Source: Bacteroidota bacterium (GTDB taxonomy: Bacteria > Bacteroidota > Bacteroidia > AKYH767-A > OLB10). From it: 64,000 nucleotides of DNA. Position numbers and translations under genes: made by a program. The DNA lies in the NCBI GenBank assembly GCA_016714535.1, contig JADKDR010000002.1:310001-374000 (forward strand). Direction: 5' to 3'. Of this stretch, positions 1 through 8,975 are shown piece by piece. Position 1 is the first letter of the stretch. Every line of letters starts with the position of its first letter. Below the pieces are notes generated by a model. That model ran no database searches and was not told the DNA's origin. It saw only the letters and a program-made list of their open reading frames with translations.

Positions 1-796
1 AAGCTGTTCCTTGCAACTTGCGCGATGCGTAATACAGTTTAAGTCCATCGTGCGAAAATGTAATTTGCTCTTCGCCTCCATCAGGTTTTATAGGGCAATC
101 CCATTTTTCGTTAGGCATAACATCCATGGGAGATCCCGTTATGGCACCCTTATTATATCCTTGAACAAAAACATGTGAGTAGGTATAATCATGCCATACA
201 TTCCAATGCCTGTACATTAATCCATCAATGATGCGGGCATCCTTTACTTTTGGCAAATCCATATATATTTCGGCAGGGTTCTTATCAAGTTTAACATCGG
301 CACTATACCAAATATAATTAAGCTGTGGAGAATAGCCAAAACCTGTAACTCCTCCATCAACATTGGTAATCTGCTTTTTGTCAGATCCATCTGCATTCAT
401 TTCCCATACTTGCGCACTACCATTTGTATCATCAAGATATGCTATACGTTTGCCCCCATCAATAAATTTTGCCGAACTCTCGTTTCCCTTTCCATTGGCC
501 ACCGCCATGTTGTTGGTGCCATCCATGTTGATGCGGTATATATCGCTGTTCCCCTTATTTTCGTTTATGTCCATGGTACGCAGGTTGTAAATGATGGAAG
601 CACCATCCGGAGAAAGCCGTGCTTCGCTTACACGCTTTAGCGTTTGAAGCACCTCAGGAGTGAACGCGGTTTGCATCACATCCGTAGCCATAGGCTTAGT
701 ATGCAAGGTAGTTGATTGCACGTTGCGTGACTTAGTTTGCGCAACTAATATGTTTAACACTGATGCAGCTATTAGTAAGCAAGAAATTTTTTTCAT
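1..796 (-). CDS. Secreted S9 (prolyl oligopeptidase) family peptidase, N-terminal part
   Basis: The frame is open to the left window edge, so only about 265 N-terminal residues are present. It starts with ATG at 796 and a signal peptide (MKKISCLLIAASVLNILVAQ). Residues from about 45 onward form a TolB/PD40-type beta-propeller: 'RVSEARLSPDG', 'DIYRINMDGTNN', 'AQVWEMNADGSDKKQIT' and 'EEQITFSHDG' are successive blades. This arrangement, with 'YRHWNVWHDYTYSHVFV', is typical of Bacteroidota S9C peptidases, where the propeller guards a C-terminal alpha/beta-hydrolase domain with a Ser-Asp-His triad. That catalytic domain lies outside the window, so catalysis is inferred from the family. Likely a periplasmic oligopeptidase or acylaminoacyl-peptidase. 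It follows the efflux operon on the same strand after a 214-bp gap. Confidence 0.82.
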   Translation of the reverse strand, partial: MKKISCLLIAASVLNILVAQTKSRNVQSTTLHTKPMATDVMQTAFTPEVLQTLKRVSEARLSPDGASIIYNLRTMDINENKGNSDIYRINMDGTNNMAVANGKGNESSAKFIDGGKRIAYLDDTNGSAQVWEMNADGSDKKQITNVDGGVTGFGYSPQLNYIWYSADVKLDKNPAEIYMDLPKVKDARIIDGLMYRHWNVWHDYTYSHVFVQGYNKGAITGSPMDVMPNEKWDCPIKPDGGEEQITFSHDGLKLYYASRKLQGTA

Positions 797-926
797 TTCA
801 AAATGATTTAGAATTGTGGCAAATGTGCTAAAAAAAAGAAACGTATTTGCTTGTTTTTTTGCGAATGGGTAAGGTGTCAATTTAAGATATAGCAGAGATG
901 TTTGTCGCAGGAAATTTTGCCTGTTC

Positions 927-934
927 CAAATATA
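927..934 (-). promoter_or_regulatory. Possible -7 element for the S9 peptidase gene
   Basis: On the minus strand this reads TATATTTG, an exact match to the Bacteroidota -7 consensus TAnnTTTG. No convincing TTG lies 17-20 nt upstream, and the leader would be about 120 nt, so this is only a candidate. Confidence 0.35.
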
Positions 935-1010
935 TATCCTTTCGATGCCAGACTTTTTTTGAAATAAAGAAAAGAGGCACAAGAGATACTGACACGTATG
1001 AATACTATTT

Positions 1011-4000
1011 TTAAGAAGTGTTTCTTACTGCTGCATGCAACTCACAGGTATCAATTAATGGCAGGCTTGTTTTTCGTGCCTTAATTCTGAGCTTAAATCC
1101 TTCAACCAATAAGTACATTACCGGAACTAATATTAAGGTGAGGAAGGTGGCAAACCCAAGCCCAAATATCATTGTCCAGGATAAAGGCCCCCAAAATGCT
1201 ACACTGTCCCCCCCTAAAAAGAAATGTGGGTTAAAGTCGGTAAAGAGTGTAACGAAGTCGATATTTAAGCCTATGGCTAAAGGCACCAAACCTAAAATGG
1301 TGGCAGTAGCCGTAAGTAATACAGGAGTGACACGAGTGCGACCAGCCTCAACTATTGCCGGAAATAATTCCATTCCTTGCTCGCGTAATAAATCAGTAAA
1401 CTCAACTATTAATATTCCATTTCGTACAACAATTCCTGCTAAGGCAACAATTCCTATTCCGGTCATAACAATTACAAAATCCATATTAAAAATAGCAACA
1501 CCTAAAAACACGCCTATCATTGAGAAAATAATTTCGGTAAGAATAATGAGCGATTTGCTTATCGAATTGAACTGCGTTACTAAAATTAAAATAATAAGCA
1601 ACAGAGATATACCCATTGCGTTTCCAAGAAAACTCATGGTTTCTTCCTGCTGTTCAAGTTCGCCACCCATCTTAATGGTTATACCTTCGGGTATCGGATA
1701 ATTTGCAATAGCTGCCTGCACCCTTGCAACCGTTTCATTAGGATTGGCGCCTTCCAGTACATTGGACGAAAGAGTAACGGTTCGCTTTTGATTTTTACGA
1801 ATAATGGCATCGTATGTTTTATTATAATCGATGGTGGTAAATGATGAAATTGGTACTTGCCTAACCATACCACCCATACTCATATCGCGGTAGGTTAATC
1901 TCAAGTTATTCAAAGCATCGAGATTATTTCGTTGCTCTTCTTTGTAACGAATCATAATCGGATAATCTTCGTTACCATCTTTGAATTTACTAGCCTCGCT
2001 ACCATAAACTGCATTGCGAATTTCCATTCCAATTTGAGCAGTCGATATTCCTTCGCGGTTGGCTCGTTCGCGATCTATATTAAAAGTTATTTGAGGCTTA
2101 TTGTCTTGCAGGTTGGTACGTAATTCTTCAACCCCACTTATTTGCAAGGAATCCAGAAAGCGATTTATATCCGAAGATATTATTCCAAGCTCTTCAAAAT
2201 TATCGCCACTTATTTCTACTTGAATAGGTTTAGAGGTGGGTGGGCCGCCTTGCTCACGGTCAACAGCTATTTCGGCACCGGCAATTCCTTTTACTGCTGT
2301 GCGAATTTTTTCTATATAGTCACTTGTATGGGGGCTTTTGCGTTTAGCATATTCTACAAAAGCAACGGTAACTTTAGAACGGTGCGAGTAGGTGGCTCTA
2401 TCGTTTTCTCTTGGGTCTCCGGCAGCAACAGCTACATTAGCTATAATGCTGCTCACATCGGGGTTGTTATCTCCTACTACTTTAAATATGCGCTCTTCCA
2501 CAATTTTTGTAACGCTATCTGTATACGCAGTGCTGGTACCGGTAGGCATATTGATATAGGCATAAATAAAGTTAGGCTCTGACTCTGGAAAAAACAAAAC
2601 CTTTGGACTGCGCAAGCCTAACAACACAATAGAGAAAATAAACAAAGCAAACGTTGCTACTAATATTTTTACCGGATTGCGCAAACTTGCTGCAAGCACT
2701 TTGGAATATGCATTCTGTACCCCAGGCCAGGTTCTGGTTTGAAATTTTTTTATCATTCCTTCTAAAATAAATTTATAGAAGATATAGACAAGTAGCATGG
2801 TCATAGTAAAATTGCCAATGCCGATAGCACCTTTGTTGCCGGTAGCAAAACCAGGCACGTAAAACATGAGAGCCAAGGCAACGAATACAATCACCGTTAC
2901 AAGAAGGCCTTTATTGATTTTAGATTTCGACTGACTATGCTCGTCATGCTTTTTCATGAAATCAACTGCAAATACGGGGTTAATGATATAGGCAACAAGC
3001 AATGAAGCAAGCAAGGAAATGATCATGGTGATAGGTAAGTAAAACATAAACTTACCAATAAGACCTTGCCAAAAGGCAAGCGGTATGAAAGGCGCAAGAG
3101 TAGTTAGTGTTCCGGATAGTACCGGGTAAAAGACTTCGCCCGCAGCGGTCTTGGCTGCCTGTTTTATAGGTACTTTTCCATTATCAAATATTCTGTGTGT
3201 ATTTTCTATTACTACAATGGCATCATCTACCACTATACCAAGTGCCAGCAGGAACGAAAACAACACAATCATATTTAATGTAAAATCAATACTGGGCAAA
3301 ACCATAAATGCAATGAACATACTTAAGGGCACACTTAGCGCAACAAACAAGGCATTGGTAGCACCCATAAAAAACATTAGCACAATGGTCACTAATACAA
3401 ATCCGATGATGATGGTATTAATTAAGTCGTGAAGTGTAACACGTGTGTTGGTGCTTTGGTCACCAGTTAGAACTATATTTAGGTCCTTAGGAAATTCTTC
3501 CTTTTGAAGCCGCTCAATTACTTCTTTTATTTTATCTGAAGCATCAATTAGATTTTGTCCTGTTTTACGAATTACATTTAAGGTAATTACGCTTTTGCGG
3601 TTTAAGCGGGCAAAACTCTCTGCTTCTTTAGCTGCAAATTTTACCTCTGCCACATCTTTCAAATAGATAGGAGAACCATTTATTGTATTAACAACAATAT
3701 TATTTATCTGTTCAACATTTTGAAATTCGCCACTAATCTGCAATGAGCGTTTCATTTGATTTACTTCGGCAAGACCTCCGCTAATGGTCATGTTTTCGAA
3801 ACGGATGGCACGTTCAATATCACCAATCGACAATTGTGCAGCTTGTACTTTATACAAATCAACATTTACCTGAACTTCACGACTTAGCGCCCCACCCATA
3901 TCTACACGAGTAATTTCTTTGAGCGATTCTATTTCATCCTTTAGCCTGTCAGAATAAGATTCAAGTTTATCGAGGCTGTAGTCGCCACTTATATTGACCT

Positions 4001-4442
4001 GCATCATTGGGAATTCGCTAAAGTCCACTTCGATAGCCGTTGGCCCTGAGGTAAGGTCGTTGGGCAAATCGCGCTTGGCTTTATCTATGGCATCTTTCAC
4101 CTTTTGCTTGGCATCGCTTACACTTACATCGGTTCTAAACTCAACCACTACATTGCTAAAATCCTGCAACGAATTGCTTGTCATTTTATTTACTCCCGAA
4201 ATTCCCTTTAACTGCTTCTCAAGAGGTTTCGAAACCAGGTTCTCCATATCGAGCGGTGAGGTGCCATTATAGAATGTAGTAACAAAAATGGTTGGTATTA
4301 CGATGTCCGGAAATTGCTCTTTAGGCAATGCCTGATAAGAAAAAATTCCAAACAAGGTGATGATTACTGTCAAAACATAAACACTTGTTCTGTTATCGAT
4401 AGCCCAACTCGAAATTTTGAACTCTTTAAATTTATCAATCAT
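1011..4442 (-). CDS. RND efflux transporter permease (HAE1/AcrB superfamily)
   Basis: The 1143-residue inner-membrane pump should use the proton gradient to export drugs or other amphiphiles through a tripartite complex. Visible features are an N-terminal TM helix after a short basic tail, two large periplasmic loops, and the TM4 motif 'LGIVVDDAIVVIENTH' carrying the paired proton-relay Asp residues. The second-half TM block includes 'GIGIVALAGIVVRNGILIVEF'. Between the two halves an insert with two or three extra hydrophobic stretches (about residues 515-570) makes it longer than AcrB (about 1050 residues). It is last in a tetR-tolC-adaptor-permease operon, 54 bp after the adaptor. Substrate cannot be told from sequence; HAE1 fits better than a metal exporter. 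Confidence 0.93.
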   Translation of the reverse strand: MIDKFKEFKISSWAIDNRTSVYVLTVIITLFGIFSYQALPKEQFPDIVIPTIFVTTFYNGTSPLDMENLVSKPLEKQLKGISGVNKMTSNSLQDFSNVVVEFRTDVSVSDAKQKVKDAIDKAKRDLPNDLTSGPTAIEVDFSEFPMMQVNISGDYSLDKLESYSDRLKDEIESLKEITRVDMGGALSREVQVNVDLYKVQAAQLSIGDIERAIRFENMTISGGLAEVNQMKRSLQISGEFQNVEQINNIVVNTINGSPIYLKDVAEVKFAAKEAESFARLNRKSVITLNVIRKTGQNLIDASDKIKEVIERLQKEEFPKDLNIVLTGDQSTNTRVTLHDLINTIIIGFVLVTIVLMFFMGATNALFVALSVPLSMFIAFMVLPSIDFTLNMIVLFSFLLALGIVVDDAIVVIENTHRIFDNGKVPIKQAAKTAAGEVFYPVLSGTLTTLAPFIPLAFWQGLIGKFMFYLPITMIISLLASLLVAYIINPVFAVDFMKKHDEHSQSKSKINKGLLVTVIVFVALALMFYVPGFATGNKGAIGIGNFTMTMLLVYIFYKFILEGMIKKFQTRTWPGVQNAYSKVLAASLRNPVKILVATFALFIFSIVLLGLRSPKVLFFPESEPNFIYAYINMPTGTSTAYTDSVTKIVEERIFKVVGDNNPDVSSIIANVAVAAGDPRENDRATYSHRSKVTVAFVEYAKRKSPHTSDYIEKIRTAVKGIAGAEIAVDREQGGPPTSKPIQVEISGDNFEELGIISSDINRFLDSLQISGVEELRTNLQDNKPQITFNIDRERANREGISTAQIGMEIRNAVYGSEASKFKDGNEDYPIMIRYKEEQRNNLDALNNLRLTYRDMSMGGMVRQVPISSFTTIDYNKTYDAIIRKNQKRTVTLSSNVLEGANPNETVARVQAAIANYPIPEGITIKMGGELEQQEETMSFLGNAMGISLLLIILILVTQFNSISKSLIILTEIIFSMIGVFLGVAIFNMDFVIVMTGIGIVALAGIVVRNGILIVEFTDLLREQGMELFPAIVEAGRTRVTPVLLTATATILGLVPLAIGLNIDFVTLFTDFNPHFFLGGDSVAFWGPLSWTMIFGLGFATFLTLILVPVMYLLVEGFKLRIKARKTSLPLIDTCELHAAVRNTS

Positions 4443-4496
4443 ACTTTTTTATTTTATGTAAGAGGATAGGGTAATATTTGGTGTTGAGAATTGTTA

Positions 4497-5616
4497 TTAA
4501 AATTCAATTGCATCCCCTTCGTTCAATCCTTGAAATCCTTTAACTATTAATTTATCACCCTCTTTGAGTCCGTTTTTTACTTCTACCATACCTTGATAGG
4601 TGCTTCCCGTTTCTACCATGCTCTTTGCTGCTTTCACTTTATCGCCAGTAGTATTTGCAATAACTACATAGTTGCCGTTGGCATCTGATTGAAGTGTATT
4701 GATAGGTATTGTAATGGCTGTTTTATTGTTATAGTCCGCTACCTTCATAATGGCAACCATGCCCGGACGAAGGCCTTCGGTGTTCGACTCCAAGCGTGCC
4801 TCTATAGTAAATGTGCGGGATAATGGATTAATGATTTTTGATACGAAAGTGGCCTTGGCAGTAATGGTAGCATTCGCATCAGGAAAAGTTAAAATTATTT
4901 CATCGCCAACCTTCACTTTCGAAATATTTGCTTCGGCAAGTTCCCCTTTAATTTTCAATCCAGTTAAGTTTACCACATTAATGCAAGGCATACCGGGTGC
5001 AATGGCCTGTCCTTCTTTAATGCTCACTAAATCAACCGAGCCATTGATAGGTGATTGTATTTGTGCCATTCGCCATTGCTCTCTAAGTGTGGCCATCTTT
5101 CTTTCAAGCGCATCCTTATTATTTTTTGCGCTCATGTATTGTATCTCACTTCCTATTTTTTGCTTCCCAAAGGTTATCTTGTTTCTTAAACACTGTAGTT
5201 GCAAAATCAAGTTGGGTTTGCAATTCATTAATGCCTTGCAATACAACTGCATCATCAAGGGTAGCTAATATTTGTCCTTTGGTTACTGCTTGCCCTTCGC
5301 GTACCAAAATTGACTTAATGGTTCCAGGCATTTGAGGCGCTACATTTACATTTTGATCGCCATCCACCTTAGCCTGCACATCTATATAATGTACGAATGG
5401 TTTTTGCGTTAGGTCAGCAACCTCTACTTTTCTGGTTTTTGTGCTTGCATCCTTGCCTGCTAATTCTTTGCGCAGGGTATTAATTTTATCATTTAATGCA
5501 GCTTGCTCTTTTATTAACTTGTCCAGCTCAGCTTTTTTATCTGTGGAGGTCGATCCACAGCCCACCATTACCAGGGTTAATACAACAATGGATAATTTAG
5601 TGATTGAGTATTTCAT
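4497..5616 (-). pseudogene. RND efflux periplasmic adaptor (membrane fusion protein), split by a one-base frameshift
   Basis: The 5' part (from ATG 5616) encodes a lipoprotein signal (MKYSITKLSIVVLTLVMVGC, lipobox ending at Cys20), a coiled coil, and the first lipoyl half (APQMPGTIKSILVREGQAV). It then hits a stop after 'NLWEAKNRK'. The next frame continues with 'IGSEIQYMSAKNNK', the second lipoyl half, the beta-barrel and the membrane-proximal domain to 4497. The shift sits in a run of six A on the coding strand (5156-5161). Removing one A gives an uninterrupted protein of about 372 residues ending in EGDAIEF. The rest is well conserved, so a consensus error or slippage is more likely than old decay. 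It should bridge the RND pump and the TolC protein next to it. Confidence 0.88.
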
Positions 5617-5648
5617 ATATAGTGATGTTTACTTTTTTTTAATAAATG

Positions 5649-7037
5649 TTATTTTATAGCTCCTATCGATTTATCTAAATCAATTTTAGACACAATGGCA
5701 TTGTACAATGCATTAAAATAGTTGCTGCTAGCTTCTTGTACAGCTGCTTCAGCATTTACAACTTCAATATTACTGCCAACACCTTCATTATATTTAATGC
5801 GCGTTACATTCAAAACCTCCTCTGCAAGCTCCTTGTTTTTCTTTTGTGTTTCTAACGAGGCTAACGCATTTTGAAGATTTATTTTCGCTGTCATGTTTTC
5901 TAAACCCGAGGCATTTTCAAATTGTTTAATTCCGTTATCCAGTTTTTTAAGGGTAAGTTTTTCTTGCGAAATTCTTGCACGTTTTTGAAACCCATCAAAA
6001 ATGGGCAAATTGATACTGCCTCCAATAATTCCTGTTGGATACCATTTTTGCTTTGTATCAAATATATCAAACTCATTTCGCAATGCTTGTCCCTGCCACG
6101 AGCCATAAGCCACGATGTTTGGTAAATAAGCGTACTGATTGCGTTTCACGTTTAGCTTTTGCAATTCGCGTGTGGTTAATAGCACCTGATACTCGATGCG
6201 ATTATTCACATTTACATTTTGCAACGAACTGCTGTAATTAGACAAATCATCATCGGTTAATTCATCGGTAAGTATAATGGAATCATTCACATCCATGCCC
6301 ATTTGAAATTTCAATACATACTCGCCAAGCAAAAGCATCCGATCAATATTCTCTTTTTCAGTCTTAAGATTATTAAGTGAAACCTCTAATCGCTTTTTAT
6401 CAATTTCCTCTACAAATCCTTCTTTATACATCGCTTCGGTTTCGGAAAATAGTTTTTGCAAGCGATTGATATTACTAACTAAAATTTTTGCACGCTCGCG
6501 ACTTACTAAAACATTGTAATACGATTTTCTGATGGTGGCAGAAGTTTCAATTTTAACTTGTTCAGCAGTTTTTGCAGTAAGTTCCTTATACTTATGCGAA
6601 GCCTTGAGGCCTATAATGTATGTGCCATCAAATATTAGCTGAGAGGCGCTTATGCTGCCAGTAGCAACATATTTGGTAAAAAAAGTGGCCGGCACTGAAC
6701 CTGGCAAGTCGGGCGGTGCATTGCTGAGCAGTTGTTCGGCAGCTAATATATCATACACCACCTTACCAAAGTTTGGAAACAACACAATAGGTGCTTTGGC
6801 ATAATACTTCAAATCGCCCTGAGCCGTTATTTGAGGTAATCCTATCCCGGTTAATTCAGAAATTTTCTTTTTTGCAATATCAATATCAAGCAGAGCGTTT
6901 TGAACATTAACGCTATTCTGCATGGCAAATGCCACTGCTTGCTCTGCACTGAAACTATAAGTTTGGGAACTGTCCTGAGCGGCCATTTTATGTATACAGG
7001 CCAATTGCAGGAGCAATAAGACAAATTTAAACTTCAT
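5649..7037 (-). CDS. TolC-family outer membrane factor
   Basis: The 462-residue protein starts with a signal peptide (MKFKFVLLLLQLACIHKMAAQ). Two outer-membrane-efflux repeats follow, each with long amphipathic helices: about residues 25-230 ('AVAFAMQNSVNVQNALLDIDIAKKKI') and 260-460, the latter containing 'YNEGVGSNIEVVNAEAAVQEA', typical of TolC helix H7/H8. It would form the trimeric exit duct for the pump encoded downstream. It lies 32 bp before the adaptor gene and 29 bp after the tetR stop, so the four genes very probably share one transcript. Confidence 0.92.
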   Translation of the reverse strand: MKFKFVLLLLQLACIHKMAAQDSSQTYSFSAEQAVAFAMQNSVNVQNALLDIDIAKKKISELTGIGLPQITAQGDLKYYAKAPIVLFPNFGKVVYDILAAEQLLSNAPPDLPGSVPATFFTKYVATGSISASQLIFDGTYIIGLKASHKYKELTAKTAEQVKIETSATIRKSYYNVLVSRERAKILVSNINRLQKLFSETEAMYKEGFVEEIDKKRLEVSLNNLKTEKENIDRMLLLGEYVLKFQMGMDVNDSIILTDELTDDDLSNYSSSLQNVNVNNRIEYQVLLTTRELQKLNVKRNQYAYLPNIVAYGSWQGQALRNEFDIFDTKQKWYPTGIIGGSINLPIFDGFQKRARISQEKLTLKKLDNGIKQFENASGLENMTAKINLQNALASLETQKKNKELAEEVLNVTRIKYNEGVGSNIEVVNAEAAVQEASSNYFNALYNAIVSKIDLDKSIGAIK

Positions 7038-7066
7038 ATTATTAGTGTATGTTAATCTAGTTTTAA

Positions 7067-7690
7067 TTATTCGGTTTCGTTTACATCAAGCAACTTATTA
7101 ATCAACTTGTGACCTTTTAATGTGGCAATCCCAAACAGAAAGTGTTTCATAAGTTCAATGTGTACATCAATAAAATTGTATTTATGAACCGGAAAACTTC
7201 TTCCATTAATTATCATTTCAATTTGGAGTAAGCGTAACCTGCTAAGTATTTTTATTTTCAAATCACTACGGTAATATCCTTCTTTCATACCTCGCTTCAG
7301 ATTTAGCTCAATCATACTGTTTACACACTCCTCCATAAAATTATTGAACTCGTTCCATGCCTGATGATGATATTTTATCAAGTCATAAAACATAACCGGA
7401 TTGATAACACCAAATTCGTTTGACATATAATTCATGGTAGCTACAATTTCTTCAATGGCATTCTTGCTGCTTGTAACAAACGAATTTATTTGCTGCTGAT
7501 TTTTACTCATTTCATCGTGAAGTAAAGCTAGTACCAGTTCGTTCTTATCATCAAAGGTCTCATAAATTGTCTTTTTACTAATACCAGCATGTCGGGCAAT
7601 ATCATCCATGGTTATTCTCTTAATACCATGCTGATACATCATGGATCGTGCTGTATCAATAATTTTTAGGTGTGCAGGATGTACGTTCAT
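7067..7690 (-). CDS. TetR/AcrR-family transcriptional regulator of the efflux operon
   Basis: I use the ATG at 7690; a TTG two codons upstream lies close to the promoter and is less likely. The roughly 207-residue protein has the N-terminal helix-turn-helix of TetR regulators ('GIKRITMDDIARHAGISKKTIYETFDDKNELV', residues about 20-52) and an all-helical C-terminal ligand domain without clear homology. As first gene of the tetR-tolC-adaptor-RND operon it probably represses its own transcript and is released by a pump substrate. The -7 element ends only about 17 nt before the start, leaving a very short leader. Confidence 0.92.
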   Translation of the reverse strand: MNVHPAHLKIIDTARSMMYQHGIKRITMDDIARHAGISKKTIYETFDDKNELVLALLHDEMSKNQQQINSFVTSSKNAIEEIVATMNYMSNEFGVINPVMFYDLIKYHHQAWNEFNNFMEECVNSMIELNLKRGMKEGYYRSDLKIKILSRLRLLQIEMIINGRSFPVHKYNFIDVHIELMKHFLFGIATLKGHKLINKLLDVNETE

Positions 7691-7706
7691 TTTCAAAATC
7701 AGGGCA

Positions 7707-7737
7707 CAAAACTATGGAAACTTTATAAGCATGCAAA
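7707..7737 (-). promoter_or_regulatory. Promoter of the tetR-tolC-adaptor-RND operon
   Basis: On the minus strand TTTG (7737-7734) is followed after 19 nt by TAGTTTTG (7714-7707), an exact match to the Bacteroidota TTTG / TAnnTTTG promoter. It faces away from the promoter of the gene at 7835. Confidence 0.7.
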
Positions 7738-7772
7738 GTTTATTTTGTATTTTTTCACATTTTCCCCTTAGG

Positions 7773-7805
7773 TTGACCTTTTAGTTCAAATATATATTTA
7801 CTTTG
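7773..7805 (+). promoter_or_regulatory. Promoter of the choice-of-anchor L protein gene
   Basis: TTG at 7773-7775 and TTACTTTG at 7798-7805 are separated by 22 nt. The -7 box has one mismatch to TAnnTTTG. Transcription would begin about 20-25 nt before the ATG at 7835. Confidence 0.55.
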
Positions 7806-7834
7806 CACTACGTTATAATTATAATCAAAAACAA

Positions 7835-8848
7835 ATGAAAAAAACCATGACATTCTTCTTTGGCTTACTTGCATTGGCAAGTCAAGCACAAATTATTGTT
7901 GACACCAATACCCCTTTACCTCAAATGGTGCAAACTTTTGTTGGCAACGGAATCACCATTAGCAATGTAGCCCACACCGGTGGCCCAGGTAGTATTGCCT
8001 TGTTTTCGGGTGCTACTAATTTGCCTATTCAAAACGGACTTATGTTATCATCAGGGTTTATTGACTCCACTATTAATCTGCCTGCATCAAGCATGGCAAG
8101 TGGATATGGCAGTGCCGTTGGAGATGCTGATTTATCTGTATTGACCGGCACGCCCACGTTTGATGCATCGGTTCTTGAGTTTGATTTTGTTGCTTCGGGC
8201 ACTATTGCAGAATTCCGGTATTTATTTCTAAGCGAAGAATACAACGAATTTGTGGGTTCATCATTTAATGATGCTTTTGCCTTATTTATATCTGGTCCAG
8301 GGATAAACGGTGCAGATAACATTGCCTTAATCCCCGGAATCAACCTTCCGGTAGCTATCAATAATGTGAATAATGGCAATGCCGCTGGACTAAGTAATGG
8401 CCCTTGTTTCAATTGCGCCTTTTATATTGACAATTACAATGATTCAACATTTATTTTTGATGGCTTAACTACTAAACTTACCGCTTCTCATGCCATTACT
8501 CCAGGCACTACTTATCATTTGAAATTAGTGGTGGCCGATGCTTCTGATATGATTCTTGATAGCGGTATTTTGCTTGAAGCTTATAGTTTAAAATCAACCG
8601 GCAATTCATCACTTGATGAAATAAAAGATATCAATCACTTCTTTGTTCAATTAGAAAATATAGTTTTGTTTCAAAATATGAAAACAAACAGCACCGTTGC
8701 TGTAATTGATGCTGCCGGTAAAACTGCCATAAGTACTTCTGCTACGAATAGCAAGACAATTGACTTAAGCGCACTTTCTGCAGGTATTTATACCTTGCAG
8801 ATTCATCAAGGTGAATCGTTACTTCGCACAAAAATTCTGGTAAAATAA
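7835..8848 (+). CDS. Choice-of-anchor L domain protein with T9SS sorting domain
   Basis: The 337-residue secreted protein has a short signal peptide (MKKTMTFFFGLLALASQAQ). A single choice-of-anchor L domain spans roughly residues 25-245. It is recognised by 'GLMLSSG', 'VLEFDFVASGTIAEFRYLFLSEEYNEFVGSSFNDAFALFISGPG' (read as consecutive short motifs of the fold), and a ligand-type 'NVNNGN' turn. The last 80 residues resemble a type A T9SS C-terminal domain ending 'LSAGIYTLQIHQGESLL...KILVK'. Secretion through the outer membrane by T9SS and surface attachment or release are expected. Function of the anchor L domain is not established. It is monocistronic, with its own promoter and terminator. 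Confidence 0.85.
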   Translation: MKKTMTFFFGLLALASQAQIIVDTNTPLPQMVQTFVGNGITISNVAHTGGPGSIALFSGATNLPIQNGLMLSSGFIDSTINLPASSMASGYGSAVGDADLSVLTGTPTFDASVLEFDFVASGTIAEFRYLFLSEEYNEFVGSSFNDAFALFISGPGINGADNIALIPGINLPVAINNVNNGNAAGLSNGPCFNCAFYIDNYNDSTFIFDGLTTKLTASHAITPGTTYHLKLVVADASDMILDSGILLEAYSLKSTGNSSLDEIKDINHFFVQLENIVLFQNMKTNSTVAVIDAAGKTAISTSATNSKTIDLSALSAGIYTLQIHQGESLLRTKILVK

Positions 8849-8871
8849 TTGTAGAGCCAATCAAAATGAAA

Positions 8872-8899
8872 CTCGGTACCAATAAGTATCGGGTTTTTT
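8872..8899 (+). terminator. Rho-independent terminator
   Basis: An 8-bp stem CTCGGTAC / GTATCGGG (two G-U wobbles) with a 6-nt loop is followed by six T. It lies 24 nt after the stop of the anchor L gene. Confidence 0.7.
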
Positions 8900-8975
8900 G
8901 TTTTTATGAATTCAATTTAGAGCCGCGCGCTTCTATTACTTTCTAATAATTACTTTTACCACCTTACTTAAGTTT

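Noticed and set aside
1018..1701. 227-codon plus-strand reading frame opposite the RND permease gene
   Set aside because: It mirrors a strongly conserved transporter on the other strand and shows no family motif.
5146..5170. Programmed -1 frameshift at A AAA AAT in the RND adaptor gene
   Set aside because: A -1 shift runs at once into TAG; only a +1 shift or loss of one A restores the protein, so the slippery heptamer is not the explanation.
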